64,000 nucleotides of DNA from Caldora sp965222765 (GCA_965222765.1 CBDCVG010000044.1:1-64000), one strand, 5' to 3'. Positions 1 through 9,846 are shown, numbered from the stretch's first letter. Program-made: numbers and translations. The notes: a model not told the origin generated them from the sequence alone.

Positions 1-897
1 TAGAACCATGGGGAGGAATGGGAGCTTTTGTAAAAAAGGGCGATCGCGTCCTGCTTAAACCCAATCTACTCACCGCTGGACGTCTCGGTAAGGAATGCAT
101 CACTCGTCCAGAAATTGTTTGCTGCGTTGCTCAGTTGGTTCAGGAGGTTGGCGGTAAACCTTTTTTTGGAGATAGTCCTGCTTTTGGTAGTGCTAGAGGA
201 GTAGCTAAAGCAAATGGTTATCTACCCTTAGTAGATGGAATCTAGTCAATTTACCCATTATTGAATTTCACGGTCAAAGATATGACTACCGCTAACGAGA
301 AGTTTCAACCATCTGCCGTCTTTCTAAAGGAAGCCATGGATGCAGATGTAGTAATTAATTTACCTAAAGATAAAATCCCATATGCAATTAACCATTACTT
401 TGGGAGTAAAAAATTTGTTTGGTTGTGTACCAGGTAAAATGAAAGCCTGGTGGCATATGGAAGCAGGTAAAGATGAGAACCGTTTCGGGGAGATGTTAGT
501 AGAAACAGCAAGAGCGATCGCTCCTGAGTTAACAATTATTGATGGTATTATTGGTCACCAAGGTAATGGCCCTAGTGGTGGAGAACCACGAGAGTTGAAT
601 CTTCTAGGAGCTTCTAAAGATGTTTTTGCCCTTGACCGCTCCTTAGTGGAAATCCTTACAGTTGACCCAGCAGTTGTTCCTACTATTGCTGCTAGTAAAC
701 GGTTAGGGTTGTGTCCAGAATTGGTGGATATTCACTTTCCTCATCGACAACCATTAGAACTACAAGTGATGGATTGGAAACTACCAGATAACTTAGTACC
801 GATTGATTTTGGTATGCCCCGGGTGATTAAGTCTACCTTTAAACATTTGTACATTCGATTACTTAAAGAACCGATGAGAGCTTATGTTGGCAGGTAA
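1..897 (+). pseudogene. DUF362 domain protein, 5' partial and multiply frameshifted
   Basis: The translation begins before the window: the frame is open from base 3 (EPWGGMGAFVKKGDRVLLKP). The DUF362 pattern is plain: DRVLLKPNLL, then later DVVINLPK, LGVKNLFGCVPGK and IDGIIGHQGNGPSGGEP. No single frame holds the protein. It runs in frame 3 to about base 239, in frame 2 (NLVNLPIIEFHGQRYDYR) to about 288, in frame 3 again (ANEKFQPSAVFLKEAMDADV) to about 380, and in frame 1 from MQLTITLGVKNLFG to the stop at 897. Three small indels are therefore needed. DUF362 proteins are often linked to iron-sulfur proteins, but their role is not settled. This copy is either decaying or carries base-call errors. 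The family call is firm; the functional status is not. Confidence 0.85.
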
Positions 898-1171
898 AGA
901 GGGAGTCAGTCGATTCTGTAATGAGTGTTACAACTTGAGATAAAACGAGGTGTAAGTTGGTCACAATATCTGATTCCTTAATCACATCGCCCTATTGTCA
1001 GAGATGATTTGTTTCTCACGAAACTCAGCTTCAGTCGGTTGAAATTTAGTTGAGATTGTTTAATTAAAGACAAGTATTTGGAAATAAATAGTTAAAATAG
1101 TAAGTAGTGGGTTATAATCTACCCTCTCGAATGTTTGTTTCAATTGATTGAGTTCCAGTTCTCAATAACTT

Positions 1172-1360
1172 ATGGAATCCAGTGGTTCATCTACTAACTC
1201 TTATGATCCTCACCCTTATCGATGGGCGGAGATTATGGGAGCTTGCATTGCTTTGTTGACTCTGACTTTACCTGTGTTCGTCATTGCTTACTCCTCTTCT
1301 AGCAGTAGCATTGACGTTTTTCAGCAGTCATCCTACTCACTTACGAGGTCAGGCAAATGA
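1172..1360 (+). CDS. small single-pass membrane protein, hypothetical
   Basis: A 62-residue protein. The N-terminus is polar (MESSGSSTNSYDPHPYRWAE). A hydrophobic helix at about residues 21-41 (IMGACIALLTLTLPVFVIAY) is followed by a Ser-rich run (SSSSSS) and a polar tail. That shape fits a small inner-membrane or thylakoid protein. I do not recognise a functional family, although the helix and the preceding PHPYRWAE stretch look like a conserved cyanobacterial small protein. The gene stands alone between the DUF362 remnant and ppa, with 274 bp upstream. No function is proposed. Confidence 0.5.
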   Translation: MESSGSSTNSYDPHPYRWAEIMGACIALLTLTLPVFVIAYSSSSSSIDVFQQSSYSLTRSGK

Positions 1361-1710
1361 GATTATAAATCTTTTAATAACCAAATAAATATATTGTGCG
1401 GTACGGTAAACACTGTTTACTTGTAGTTGGGATATTACTTCTGTAGGGAGTAATATCCTAGCTAATTTGTGATTTGTGTTTGCTTTTAAACTGCAGCATA
1501 ATCCTGCCTAGACTATGCTGCAGATGAGCAAGGTACATACCGATAAAGTACAAAAGCTAACCCTCTATTACTCTTGGCGATTCATAGTCTAGAGTATGTA
1601 ACAATGCTACACGGGGGTTGGTAGAAGCTCACTGCTGGTGTTTAGCCTCTGTGGGAACACTTCTGTCTGTCAAATTCCCCCAACCTAATGTATCGCTCAA
1701 AAAATCAGTA
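1361..1710. other. ppa leader/intergenic region with three perfect inverted repeats
   Basis: No gene is seen. Three perfect inverted repeats follow one another: GTAAACA-C-TGTTTAC at 1406-1420 (7-bp arms, operator-like), GGATATTAC with its complement at 1430-1458 (9-bp arms, 11-nt loop), and CTGCAGCATA with its complement at 1491-1523 (10-bp arms, 13-nt loop). None is followed by a T run, so they do not look like simple terminators. An in-frame TTG extension of ppa exists from 1618 but does not resemble a pyrophosphatase N-terminus. Confidence 0.55.
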
Positions 1711-2223
1711 ATGGATTTATCTCTCATTCCTCCTCAACCCAAACCTGGTTTGCTCAACGTCTTAATTGAAATTCCAGCTGGGAGCAAAAACAAGTACGAA
1801 TATGACAAAGATCTCCAAGCCATGGCCCTTGACCGAGTGCTCTATGCTTCCGTACACTACCCTTACGACTACGGTTTTGTGCCTAATACCTTAGCAGATG
1901 ATGGTGATCCACTTGATGGGATGGTGATTATGGATCAGCCAACATTTCCTGGTTGCGTTATTGCAGCACGACCGATTGGGATGTTAGAAATGATTGATGG
2001 CGGCGATCGCGATGAAAAAATTCTTTGCGTTCCTGACAAAGATCCTCGTTATGCCGGGGTAAAATCTCTTGAAGATATCCACCAGCATCGGTTGGATGAA
2101 ATTGCTGAGTTTTTCAGAACTTACAAAAATTTAGAAAAAAAAGTAACAGAGATTTTAGGGTGGAAAGATATCGAGCTAGTACTACCATTAGTAGAAGAGT
2201 GCATTAAAGCTTGTCCCAAGTAG
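1711..2223 (+). CDS. ppa: inorganic pyrophosphatase (family I)
   Basis: The enzyme hydrolyses pyrophosphate to two orthophosphates in the cytosol and so pulls biosynthetic reactions forward. From the ATG at 1711 it is 170 residues, the normal size for bacterial family I enzymes. The start MDLSLIPPQPKPGLLNVLIE matches the usual N-terminus; an in-frame TTG 93 bp upstream would add 31 unrelated residues and is rejected. Visible landmarks are KNKYEYDKD, the HYPYDYGFVP segment, and the metal-binding DDGDPLDG at about residues 65-72, followed by the CVPDKDPRY loop. It appears monocistronic. Mg-binding aspartates are intact, so activity is expected. Confidence 0.95.
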   Translation: MDLSLIPPQPKPGLLNVLIEIPAGSKNKYEYDKDLQAMALDRVLYASVHYPYDYGFVPNTLADDGDPLDGMVIMDQPTFPGCVIAARPIGMLEMIDGGDRDEKILCVPDKDPRYAGVKSLEDIHQHRLDEIAEFFRTYKNLEKKVTEILGWKDIELVLPLVEECIKACPK

Positions 2224-2826
2224 ACACCACTAAGTGTTCTTGCTTGAGGTTTGCTCAGGTTTTTTGTGACATCTCCCGCCGCTAGACTCTTGTGAGTTAT
2301 AGCGCGGGTTGTACTTCAACTCAGGGAATCATCTACCTTCTCTAAGATCACGTTTGCAATTTTTAGGGTAGATAGGTTTAAAACTTGTTTACAGCGAACT
2401 ACAACCAACCTTGATGTTAGTTGCTTCTTTAACAGCGCCTGACAGGCGGCGTACCACCTGCTAAGAAGGTTAGAAACAAGCCAAATCCTCTTTCCTTCTG
2501 CCCCCTGCCTTGGAGCCTTGTTTCTTCAGAGATTAGCCATTAGCTATTAGCTCTTAAGTGTTTCTTCAGAGATAAAATTAACCAAATTGAACAAAAATTC
2601 CTGACCGACCTCTGAATGGTGGAAGATTAAATGTAGAGTAGAGTAAAAATCACTTTAGGTTTGGCTACTTTGTTGCCCTAGGTGATTTACCCTGTATATA
2701 GGATATCTACCTCATTTGACAAGAAGTTATATTTACCCTCTTATCGGTGCCAATCCTCTCAAAGTATCATTTAATAGAAATCTACCGGTGTGAAGATTTG
2801 CTAATCAAGGCTAACTTGATGGAAAG
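2224..2826. other. 603-bp intergenic region with transposon-end-like hairpin
   Basis: No open frame here looks like a gene. A hairpin at 2266-2310 resembles another at 37186-37227 and is listed separately. Around 2440-2500 lie scraps of dispersed repeat (GGCGGCGTACCACCTGC; CTAAGAAGGTTAGAAAC; a CTTCTGCCCCCTGCC tract) that recur elsewhere in the window. The rest is AT-rich and featureless to me. Confidence 0.5.
2266..2310 (+). repeat. hairpin resembling an IS200/IS605-type end (copy 1)
   Basis: GTGACAT is followed by CTCCCG, then CCGCTA, a loop, and TAGCG with CGGG. The arrangement GTGACAT-(A)CTCCCG-xCGCTA-loop-ATAGCGC-GGG is shared with the element at 37186-37227. Such hairpins are typical of ends of IS200/IS605-group elements in cyanobacteria. 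No transposase lies next to it, so it is a relic or a solo end. Confidence 0.45.
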
Positions 2827-3736
2827 ATGCCAGATTTTGCTCCAGCGGCAACCAAACTACCCACATCTCATACTAAAGCCGACATGGTAACTGGTTCTAC
2901 GGTCGATTTTTTTATCCAATTTTGGGGCGTTAGAGGTAAAATTTCGTCTCCAGGAAAAGATACCATCCGCTATGGTGGTAATACTTCCTGTGTTGAGATG
3001 CGTGTTGGCAAGAAACGCCTAATTTTTGATGGTGGTACTGGTTTACGAGTATTAGGTAATAAATTACTCTCGCAGATGCCAGTGGAAGCTCACCTCTTCT
3101 TTACCAATTGCCATTGGGATAATATTCAAGGATTTCCCTTTTTTACCCCCGCTTTCATTCCAGGTAATTGTTTTCATATCTACGGAGCAGCAGCATCTAA
3201 TGGTTCATCTATGGAACAGCGACTGGCTCGCCAGATGCAACCACCGACTTTTCCGGTTCCCATTCAAGTTATGCAGTCAGAAACTACAGTTCTACAGTCT
3301 GACTTCTGGCGAAAAAGTCTCACTGGATGATGTAACAGTTGAGATGGTTTCTCTCAACTCTTTACAAAGCTCAATGGGTTACAGAGTTACTTGGCATGGT
3401 TATTCTGTAGTCTACGCAACTGCTCGTTTACTTAACCATAATCGCCTTGATGATAATCTGCTGCGCTTAGCGCATAAAGCTGATTTACTAATTTTGGATC
3501 CCCCCTATGGAATCTCAGCTGATAAAACTCTGAATTCTGATGTGTTACATTGGCAAGATGAGATCTGGCAGAGTAGCATAGCAACAGCTAAGGCAGCTGA
3601 TGTTAAGCAAGTTGTTATATCTCGCTACAACCCTGACTATGATGATGATTTTCTCGACCAGATGGAAGAGCAAATTCAGTTAGTCTTACCTAGCCACTCA
3701 CTGGCTCGTGAAGGAATGATTGTTCCAATATTTTAA
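2827..3736 (+). pseudogene. metallo-beta-lactamase-fold protein, frameshifted, degenerate metal site
   Basis: The first frame gives IQFWGVRGKISSPG, YGGNTSCVEMRVG and LIFDGGTGLRVLG, then LFFTNCHWDNIQGFPFF, the opening of a PhnP/RNase Z-like MBL domain. At about 3285-3300 the homology moves to another frame (LTSGEKVSLDDVTVEM, then GYRVTWHGYSVVYAT and LLILDPPYG), ending at 3736. One indel is needed to join them. The metal motif expected as HxHxDH reads N-C-H-W-D-N, and YATD is replaced by YATAR, so at least three ligands are missing even before the frameshift. It is thus either a non-catalytic MBL-like protein with a base-call error or a true pseudogene. The fold assignment is solid; activity is unlikely. 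Confidence 0.8.
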
Positions 3737-4073
3737 TCTAAATTTTTAACCCTAAGCGTTTCCAAGAGGGATGTGAATCTAAGGGTGATTTACCTGTAAG
3801 CTATTCTTTGTTAAGAAATAAAAATGACACAACTATTTGATTCGGTAAATCTTTGCTCAATCTTTGCTCTTTTCAGTTATATTGAAGTCACAAATAAAAA
3901 GTGAAATTTTAAGCTATTTATTAACTTTAACTACTTACTGTGTAGTGTTTGTATCCTTTTTATCCTAGCATAAATTTATTCGTTTTTGTTTTTACTTGGA
4001 GGCGCGGTAAGCACCCTATACAACCTGTCCCTAGCGTGACAAAGTTGCTGCAGTATACTGCCGCGAATTTTTG
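3737..4073. other. intergenic region before the TpsB gene
   Basis: AT-rich, 337 bp. It presumably contains the promoter of the TpsB gene, but I could not pick out a convincing -35/-10 pair, operator or hairpin. No repeats of the kinds found elsewhere in the window were seen. Confidence 0.3.
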
Positions 4074-5991
4074 ATGGTAAAGAACCTACTACTTAATCTC
4101 ACGAGCATCGCGACTTTGTTAACTACATTGTGGATGAAAATCCCAGTGACAGCGACAACAGTACTCCCAAGTAAACAGTATGGGATAACTCCTCAACACT
4201 TACAACCAGATCCGGAAAGCCAGACAGAGGAAGATAACTCAGTGGAGCAAAATCTAGGGGACTTTTTTGCCGTATCTCATCCCCTTGAGGTGGCTCAACT
4301 CCCTGTACCCTTGCCTCGAGATCAAGACTTGATACCAGATAATGACCAACTCCTACCACCAGATATTTTCCAACCTTCTCCCTCAAAACCTCCAGAACCT
4401 GAGCTACCCCAACCACTACCACCCCCAGAAGAACTCCTAGAACCCTCTGGTTCGACTCCCGAAGCTCCTGAAGTCCCTGAAGGAGTTATTCCAGGGGAAA
4501 TTACGATCAAACGGTTTGAATTTATTGGCAATACTGCTTTTAGTGATGAAGAATTAGCCCAACAAATTGAGGAATTCACTAACACTCCGATTACCTTTGC
4601 CGAACTTTTAAGTGCTCGCACAAAGATTACTGAATTGTATACCAGTAACGGTTATGTGACCTCCGGTGCATTTATCCCACCCCAATCACTCATAGAAACT
4701 ACCATCACTATCCAAATCGTTGAGGGGGGGTTAGAAGAGATTGAGGTCAACGGCTCCCGTCGTCTGCTTCCCGGATACGTGCGATCGCGCCTAGAAATTG
4801 CCACGGCGAAACCCTTGAATGTCAATAAGTTACTCGAAGCTCTACAGGTATTACAACTCGATCCACTCATTGACAATATCTCGGCTGAACTGTCTACCGG
4901 TTCAGGTCCAGCTACTAGTTTACTCATAGTAAATGTTACTGAAGCTAATACTTGGCTCTATGAAGTCTTTGCTAATAATGGTCGATCTCCTAGTGTCGGT
5001 AGCTTCCGCCGAGGCTTCACTATTGGGCAAGCTAACTTTTTGGGAGTGGGAGATCGTTTGACATTCGGTTATACCAACACAGATGGTAGTGATTGAGATA
5101 GATGCTAGCTATACTATTCCCTTCAATCCTCGCAATGGTACATTAAGCTTGAGCTACGGCAATACTTCCAGCAAGGTAATTGAGCCGCCCTTCGATATTC
5201 TTGATATTGAATCCTCTTCCCGCTACTTCGATATCACCATCCGTCAACCCATAGTACAGACACCTACCCAAGAATTAGCCCTCGGTTTGACAGGTACTCG
5301 TAGGGAAACGGATAACTCCCTACTAGGAATTCCCTTTCCCCTCTCTGAAGGAGCTGATAATCTGGGACGCACCCGTGTCTCAGCATTGGGATTCTTTCAG
5401 GAATGGACTAAAAGGAGCGCGGCAGAAGTTTTGGCCCTACGCTCCCAGTTTAATGTAGGTATTGGTGCATTTGATGCTACTCTCAATGACTCCGATCCAG
5501 GTACAGGTGAACCTATTCCCGACAGCCGTTTTTTCTCATGGCGAGGACAAGGGCAGTGGGTAAGACTCTTAGCACCAGATACTATACTGTTGATTCGAGG
5601 TGACATGCAGCTAGCTACCACACCCCTATTACCAATTGAACAGTTTGGATTAGGTGGCTTAGGGAGCGTCCGGGGTTATCGGCAGTTTAGTTTGCTTACA
5701 GATAATGGGGTATTTGCTTCTGCTGAAGTACGAGTCCCGATTTTAAGAATTGGTTCCGAAGGTCTTTTGCAGTTAGCTCCTTTTATTGATTTAGGGACAA
5801 CCTGGAATACCAATAGAGCAGATCCTGACCCCAGCAGCCTAGCTTCCACGGGACTAGGATTGGAGTTGCAACTAGGGGATGGCTTCAATGCGCGTTTAGA
5901 TTGGGGCATTCCCTTAATTCCTGTAGATAATACCAGAAGAACTTGGCAAGAAAATGGTCTGCACTTTTCGGTAACATTTAGTAACTTCTAA
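4074..5991 (+). pseudogene. TpsB-type outer-membrane transporter (ShlB/FhaC/HecB family), frameshifted
   Basis: TpsB proteins are outer-membrane 16-strand beta-barrels with periplasmic POTRA domains; they export a TpsA exoprotein. Here there is an N-terminal signal-like stretch (LLLNLTSIATLLTTLW), a Pro/Glu-rich linker at about residues 100-140, and a POTRA_2 domain at about 143-235 (ITIKRFEFIGNTAFSDEEL; ITIQIVEGGLEEIEVNG). The barrel begins and then stops at 5096 (GYTNTDGSD). The neighbouring frame resumes at once with EIDASYTIPFNPRNGTLSL and continues through the conserved GLGGLGSVRGYR lid motif to a C-terminal aromatic (VTFSNF), as expected for BAM-dependent insertion. A single indel near 5085-5095 separates them. 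ATG at 4074 is preferred over the TTG just before it. Domain calls are certain; functionality depends on whether the indel is real. Confidence 0.88.
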
Positions 5992-5999
5992 GTTGGTCA

Positions 6000-6044
6000 T
6001 TGGTCATTGGTCATTGGTCATTGGTTATTAGTCATTGGTAAGGG
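6000..6044. repeat. STRR, heptamer TGGTCAT
   Basis: Four to five copies of (TGGTCAT) followed by variants TGGTTAT and TAGTCAT, starting about 8 bp after the TpsB stop codon. Confidence 0.8.
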
Positions 6045-6151
6045 TTTGACTCCTAGAATTAGTCATCCCTCAAAATGTCACCTTAACTATCAATTAAAGG
6101 TTAAGATGCTATTAAAATTCTGCTAGAAGCTCCTGCTATTAATTATTTTGC

Positions 6152-6973
6152 ATGATAGACAACCCTTTTGTTGTTTCTACACAATACCTTAGAGAAAACC
6201 TTGATAATCCCCAACTTGTGGTTATCGATTGTCGTTTTGCTCTTTCTGATCCAGAACTGGGAAAGCAGCAGTATCAAACTAATCATATTCCTGGCGCCCA
6301 CTATTTGGATTTGAATGAAGACCTTTCAGGCTCCCTTCAGCAGCATGGAGGGCGTCATCCTTTGCCTGATCCTAATGAATTAGCAGCAAAGTTAGCTGTA
6401 ATTGGGGTTAACTTTAAAGAAACTCTAGTTGTTGCCTACGATGACTCTCGCTTGGCTTTTGGAGCACGTCTGTGGTGGCTGCTACGCTACTTAGGTCACG
6501 ACCAAGTAGCTTTGCTTGATGGTGGTTGGAGAGCATGGCAAGCAGCTGGGTATCCGGTGACAGATGCCTTACCAACGTCGAATCTAGGAACCTTTGTGCC
6601 TCAGCTACGACAGGAATGGGTGGTAGATATTGACGCAGTGAAAGTTCGCAAAGACTTATCCGACGTGGCGCTAATTGATTCACGAGAGGTAGATCGCTAC
6701 TTAGGCAAAAGAGAGCCTATAGACCCCATCGCCGGTCATATTCCCGGTGCAATTAATTATCCTTGGCAAGATGTTACTGATACTCAGAGCTATCTGCACC
6801 CTCTTGCCAAGCAACAACAACGGTGGGCGGATGTCCAGCAGCAGACAGAATTAATTGTCTATTGTGGTTCTGGTGTCACAGCTTGTGTCAATCTCTTTTC
6901 TCTAGAACTGGCGGGGATTCACACTGGCAAACTCTATGCTGGGAGTTGGAGTGATTGGTGTTCTTATCAATAA
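6152..6973 (+). CDS. sseA: rhodanese-type sulfurtransferase (3-mercaptopyruvate type)
   Basis: A 273-residue protein with two tandem rhodanese domains, acting in the cytosol to move sulfane sulfur from a donor to a thiol or cyanide. The N-terminal inactive domain carries VVIDCRFALSDPELG, IPGAHYLDL and LLDGGWRAWQAAG. The C-terminal domain carries ALIDSREVDRYLG, IAGHIPGAINYPW and the active-site loop CGSGVTAC with catalytic Cys238. CGSGVT is the loop of mercaptopyruvate sulfurtransferases rather than CRKGVT of classical thiosulfate sulfurtransferases, so the substrate is probably 3-mercaptopyruvate. This is family inference, not proof. It stands alone between TpsB and the NYN gene. Confidence 0.88.
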   Translation: MIDNPFVVSTQYLRENLDNPQLVVIDCRFALSDPELGKQQYQTNHIPGAHYLDLNEDLSGSLQQHGGRHPLPDPNELAAKLAVIGVNFKETLVVAYDDSRLAFGARLWWLLRYLGHDQVALLDGGWRAWQAAGYPVTDALPTSNLGTFVPQLRQEWVVDIDAVKVRKDLSDVALIDSREVDRYLGKREPIDPIAGHIPGAINYPWQDVTDTQSYLHPLAKQQQRWADVQQQTELIVYCGSGVTACVNLFSLELAGIHTGKLYAGSWSDWCSYQ

Positions 6974-7130
6974 ATAAGACCATTTTCTTCTCGCTATGTT
7001 CTCACAGCTAAAGCGGAACTACAGATTTGAATGTAGAGTTGATAGAGTAGCAAACACGTTAGACTGTCTCAGTTCTGCTGAAGTTTACTTATTTCTAAGT
7101 TCAGGGTTCTGGAGCCTATCTACTGCAACA

Positions 7131-7197
7131 AGGCAGAAGGCTCCGAGGCAGAAGGCTCCGAGGCAGAAGGGAATAAAGCTTGTACAATAAGCTTTTT
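7131..7197. repeat. composite dispersed repeat: (GGCAGAAGG)n plus AAGCTT palindrome, copy 1
   Basis: Three units of GGCAGAAGGCTCCGA-type repeat lead into AAAGCTTGTACAATAAGCTT (7175-7194) plus a T run, an imperfect palindrome. The same combination occurs at 28215-28270 and, inside a gene, at 63356-63452. A short open frame across it (6996-7190) is repeat-derived and not called. Confidence 0.65.
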
Positions 7198-7422
7198 AAC
7201 CTTTTTTAACTAGTGAGTTATTTCTGCTGTGGTGTACTAGCACTTTTGTGTCATTTTTGTATTACTAGAAGCGTGATTAAAGTACTGGAATTGGAAAATG
7301 AAGTATGGAAATTGAGATTAAGCAATTATTCCTAAATGGTAAATATCAGTAAACTATTAGAACAAAATTGCTAAGATAAGAGACCACATTAAAGTTACTA
7401 GAAATTATAGGTTTTAGTTTAT

Positions 7423-7941
7423 ATGCCTTGCTCACAGAAACGTCTTTCTATTTTTGTAGACGGGAACAATATGTTCTACGCTCAACAAAAAAATGGTTGG
7501 TTTTTTGACCCTAGGCGTGTCTTAGACTATTTTAAAGATGAGCCAAATGTTACCCTCGTTAATGCTTTTTGGTATACAGGTTTAAAAGATCCACAAGATC
7601 AGCGTGGTTTCCGCGATGCCTTGATCAGTCTAGGTTACACCGTCAGAACAAAAATCCTGAAAGAATATTATGATGATAATTCTGGTCGCTATTCTCAAAA
7701 AGCAAATTTAGATATAGAAATTGTTATTGATATGTTTAACACGGTAGACCAGTATGACAGGGTAATTTTATTTAGTGGAGATGGTGATTTTGAAAGAGCA
7801 ATTGAATTGTTACGTTCAAAAAATACTCATATTACAGTAGTTTCAACAGAGGGAATGATTGCTAGAGAATTAAGAAATGCCACTGACCGTTATATAGATT
7901 TGAACGAGATACGTGACTCCATTGAGAAAATGGAGTATTAA
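7423..7941 (+). CDS. LabA-like NYN-domain protein
   Basis: A 172-residue NYN (DUF88) domain protein with a PIN-like nuclease fold. The acidic residues that form the metal site are visible: FVDGNNMFYAQ at residues 11-21, KANLDIEIVIDMF near 91-103, and ILFSGDGDFERAI near 111-123. It closes with a Thr/Asp-rich ATDRYIDLNEI. In Synechococcus, LabA (same family and size class) takes part in negative feedback on circadian kaiBC expression, while other members are RNA-processing enzymes. Which applies here is not shown by the sequence. It is followed by leuA 78 bp downstream on the same strand, so co-transcription is possible. Confidence 0.85.
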   Translation: MPCSQKRLSIFVDGNNMFYAQQKNGWFFDPRRVLDYFKDEPNVTLVNAFWYTGLKDPQDQRGFRDALISLGYTVRTKILKEYYDDNSGRYSQKANLDIEIVIDMFNTVDQYDRVILFSGDGDFERAIELLRSKNTHITVVSTEGMIARELRNATDRYIDLNEIRDSIEKMEY

Positions 7942-8019
7942 TTATAATTAAAGGAAAAATATTTGGTATCTTTGAGGAATAGACGGTCCATCAATTTTGA
8001 AATGTCGGCAAATTGAATC

Positions 8020-9648
8020 ATGAACCAACAACCACAACCAGACCGCATCATTATCTTCGACACTACACTCCGGGATGGGGAACAATGTCCTGGAGCTACC
8101 CTAAATGTAGACGAGAAGCTGCTCGTTGCTCGGCAGCTAGCGCGTCTGGGAGTGGATGTGATTGAGGCGGGTTTTGCTTTTGCTAGCCCCGGAGATTTTG
8201 AGGCTGTGCAGAAAATTGCTAAGGATACAGGTACTGAAGATGGTCCGATTATCTGTAGTTTGGCAAGAGCAATCAAGGGAGATATTAAAGCAGCAGCAGA
8301 AGCTATCAAACCGGCGGTTCATTCCAGAATTCACACCTTTATCTCTACCTCAGACATTCATTTAGAGTACCAACTCAAAAAATCTCGAGCAGAGGTTTTA
8401 GCGATCGCAGAAGAAATGGTGGCCTACGCTAAATCCTTTGTGGATGATGTAGAATTCTCTCCCATGGATGCTGTCCGCTCTGATCCAGAGTATCTCTACC
8501 AAGTACTAGAGCGGGCGATTGCTGCTGGTGCTAAGACAGTTAACATCCCTGATACTGTGGGTTATACAACACCCAGTGAGTTTGGGGAGATGATTCGGGG
8601 AATTAAAGAAAACGTCCCCAATATTGACCAAGCGATTATTTCCGTTCATGGTCATAATGATTTAGGCTTAGCAGTAGCTAACTTCCTCGAAGCCGTTAAG
8701 AATGGTGCTCGTCAATTGGAATGTACCATTAACGGCATCGGTGAGCGAGCAGGCAATGCTTCCCTAGAAGAATTAGTCATGGCTCTCCATGTACGGCGTC
8801 AGTATTTTAACCCCTATTTAGGACGTCCAGTTGAGTCAGAGGAACCGCTAACGAAGATTGAAACACGCCAGATTTACAAGACTTCTCGTCTAGTTTCTAA
8901 CCTCACTGGCATGTTAGTGCAACCCAACAAGGCGATAGTAGGAGCCAATGCTTTTGCTCATGAGTCTGGCATTCACCAGGATGGCGTCCTCAAAAATAAG
9001 CTAACCTACGAAATTATGGATGCCCAGTCTATTGGTTTGACCGACAACTTGATTGTACTGGGGAAACATTCGGGTCGCAATGCTTTCCGGTCTCGCCTCA
9101 AGGAATTGGGGTTTGAACTCTCAGAAAGTGAGTTAAATAAAGCATTTATCCGTTTCAAAGAAGTTGCGGATAAGAAGAAAGAAATTACTGATTGGGATTT
9201 GGAAGCGATTGTTAATGATGAAATCCGCCAAACACCGGAACTGTTCCATTTAGAGTTGGTGCAAGTTTCCTGTGGCGATCGCACTTGTCCTACTGCAACT
9301 GTAACATTACGCACACCCGATGGTGAAGAACTAACTGATGCCGCCATTGGTACAGGACCTGTAGACGCTGTTTACCAGGCAATTAACCGGGTAGTGAATG
9401 TACCTAACCAGCTAATTGAATTTTCTGTGCAGTCAGTAACAGGGGGAATTGATGCTTTAGGAGAAGTAACAATTCGCCTACGGTACAATGAACAGATATT
9501 TTCCGGTCATTCAGCCAACACCGATATTGTTGTTGCCTCAGCTCAAGCTTATGTGAATGCTCTTAATCGGCTTTATCGAGCAATCCAGAATGCTCAGGCA
9601 GCCAGAGATAGCAGTAGTGAGCAGGTACGAGAGGTAGTTACTAATTAG
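8020..9648 (+). CDS. leuA: 2-isopropylmalate synthase
   Basis: Condenses acetyl-CoA with 2-oxoisovalerate, the first committed step of leucine synthesis. At 542 residues it is full length. The catalytic TIM barrel begins FDTTLRDGEQCPGATL (metal-binding Asp and substrate Arg) and carries HGHND at about residue 210 (the HxH metal ligands) and ECTINGIGERAGNASLEE. HESGIHQDGVLKN near 314 belongs to the linker/subdomain region. The C-terminal regulatory LeuA dimer domain (about residues 405-520: VSCGDRTCPTATVTL; GPVDAVYQAINRV) is present, so feedback inhibition by leucine is expected. No leucine attenuator leader was found upstream. The short C-terminal tail is Ser/Gln-rich. Confidence 0.96.
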   Translation: MNQQPQPDRIIIFDTTLRDGEQCPGATLNVDEKLLVARQLARLGVDVIEAGFAFASPGDFEAVQKIAKDTGTEDGPIICSLARAIKGDIKAAAEAIKPAVHSRIHTFISTSDIHLEYQLKKSRAEVLAIAEEMVAYAKSFVDDVEFSPMDAVRSDPEYLYQVLERAIAAGAKTVNIPDTVGYTTPSEFGEMIRGIKENVPNIDQAIISVHGHNDLGLAVANFLEAVKNGARQLECTINGIGERAGNASLEELVMALHVRRQYFNPYLGRPVESEEPLTKIETRQIYKTSRLVSNLTGMLVQPNKAIVGANAFAHESGIHQDGVLKNKLTYEIMDAQSIGLTDNLIVLGKHSGRNAFRSRLKELGFELSESELNKAFIRFKEVADKKKEITDWDLEAIVNDEIRQTPELFHLELVQVSCGDRTCPTATVTLRTPDGEELTDAAIGTGPVDAVYQAINRVVNVPNQLIEFSVQSVTGGIDALGEVTIRLRYNEQIFSGHSANTDIVVASAQAYVNALNRLYRAIQNAQAARDSSSEQVREVVTN

Positions 9649-9664
9649 AGAGTTCTGTAACTGG

Positions 9665-9726
9665 GGATATGGGGGAGCTAGGGGAGATGGGGAGCTGGGG
9701 GAGCTGGGGGAGCTAGGGGAGTTAGG
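9665..9726. repeat. G-rich tandem repeat GGGGGAGCT
   Basis: Degenerate units of GGGGAGCTGG / GGGGGAGCTA type directly after leuA. Related tracts (CCCCATCT on the other strand) lie at 11900-11965 and 55670-55690. Confidence 0.6.
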
Positions 9727-9748
9727 GAAGATAAGAAGACAAGGGAGA

Positions 9749-9836
9749 AATTAACAATTAACAATTAACAATTAGCCATTAACAATTAACAATTAACAAT
9801 TAACAATTAACAATTAACAATTAACAATTAGCCATT
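9749..9836. repeat. STRR, heptamer TAACAAT
   Basis: About 12 copies of (TAACAAT) interrupted by TAGCCAT variants. The tract ends roughly 10 bp before the methyltransferase start codon, leaving little room for a normal ribosome-binding site (the bases between are ACCAACAGA). Confidence 0.85.
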
Positions 9837-9846
9837 AACCAACAGA

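Noticed and set aside
1618..1710. N-terminal extension of ppa from TTG
   Set aside because: The 31 extra residues are unlike family I pyrophosphatases, and an ATG sits at the expected start.
6996..7190. 64-codon open frame after sseA
   Set aside because: Its 3' half is the GGCAGAAGG tandem repeat (RQKAPRQKAPRQK); composition is repeat-driven and no family is recognised.
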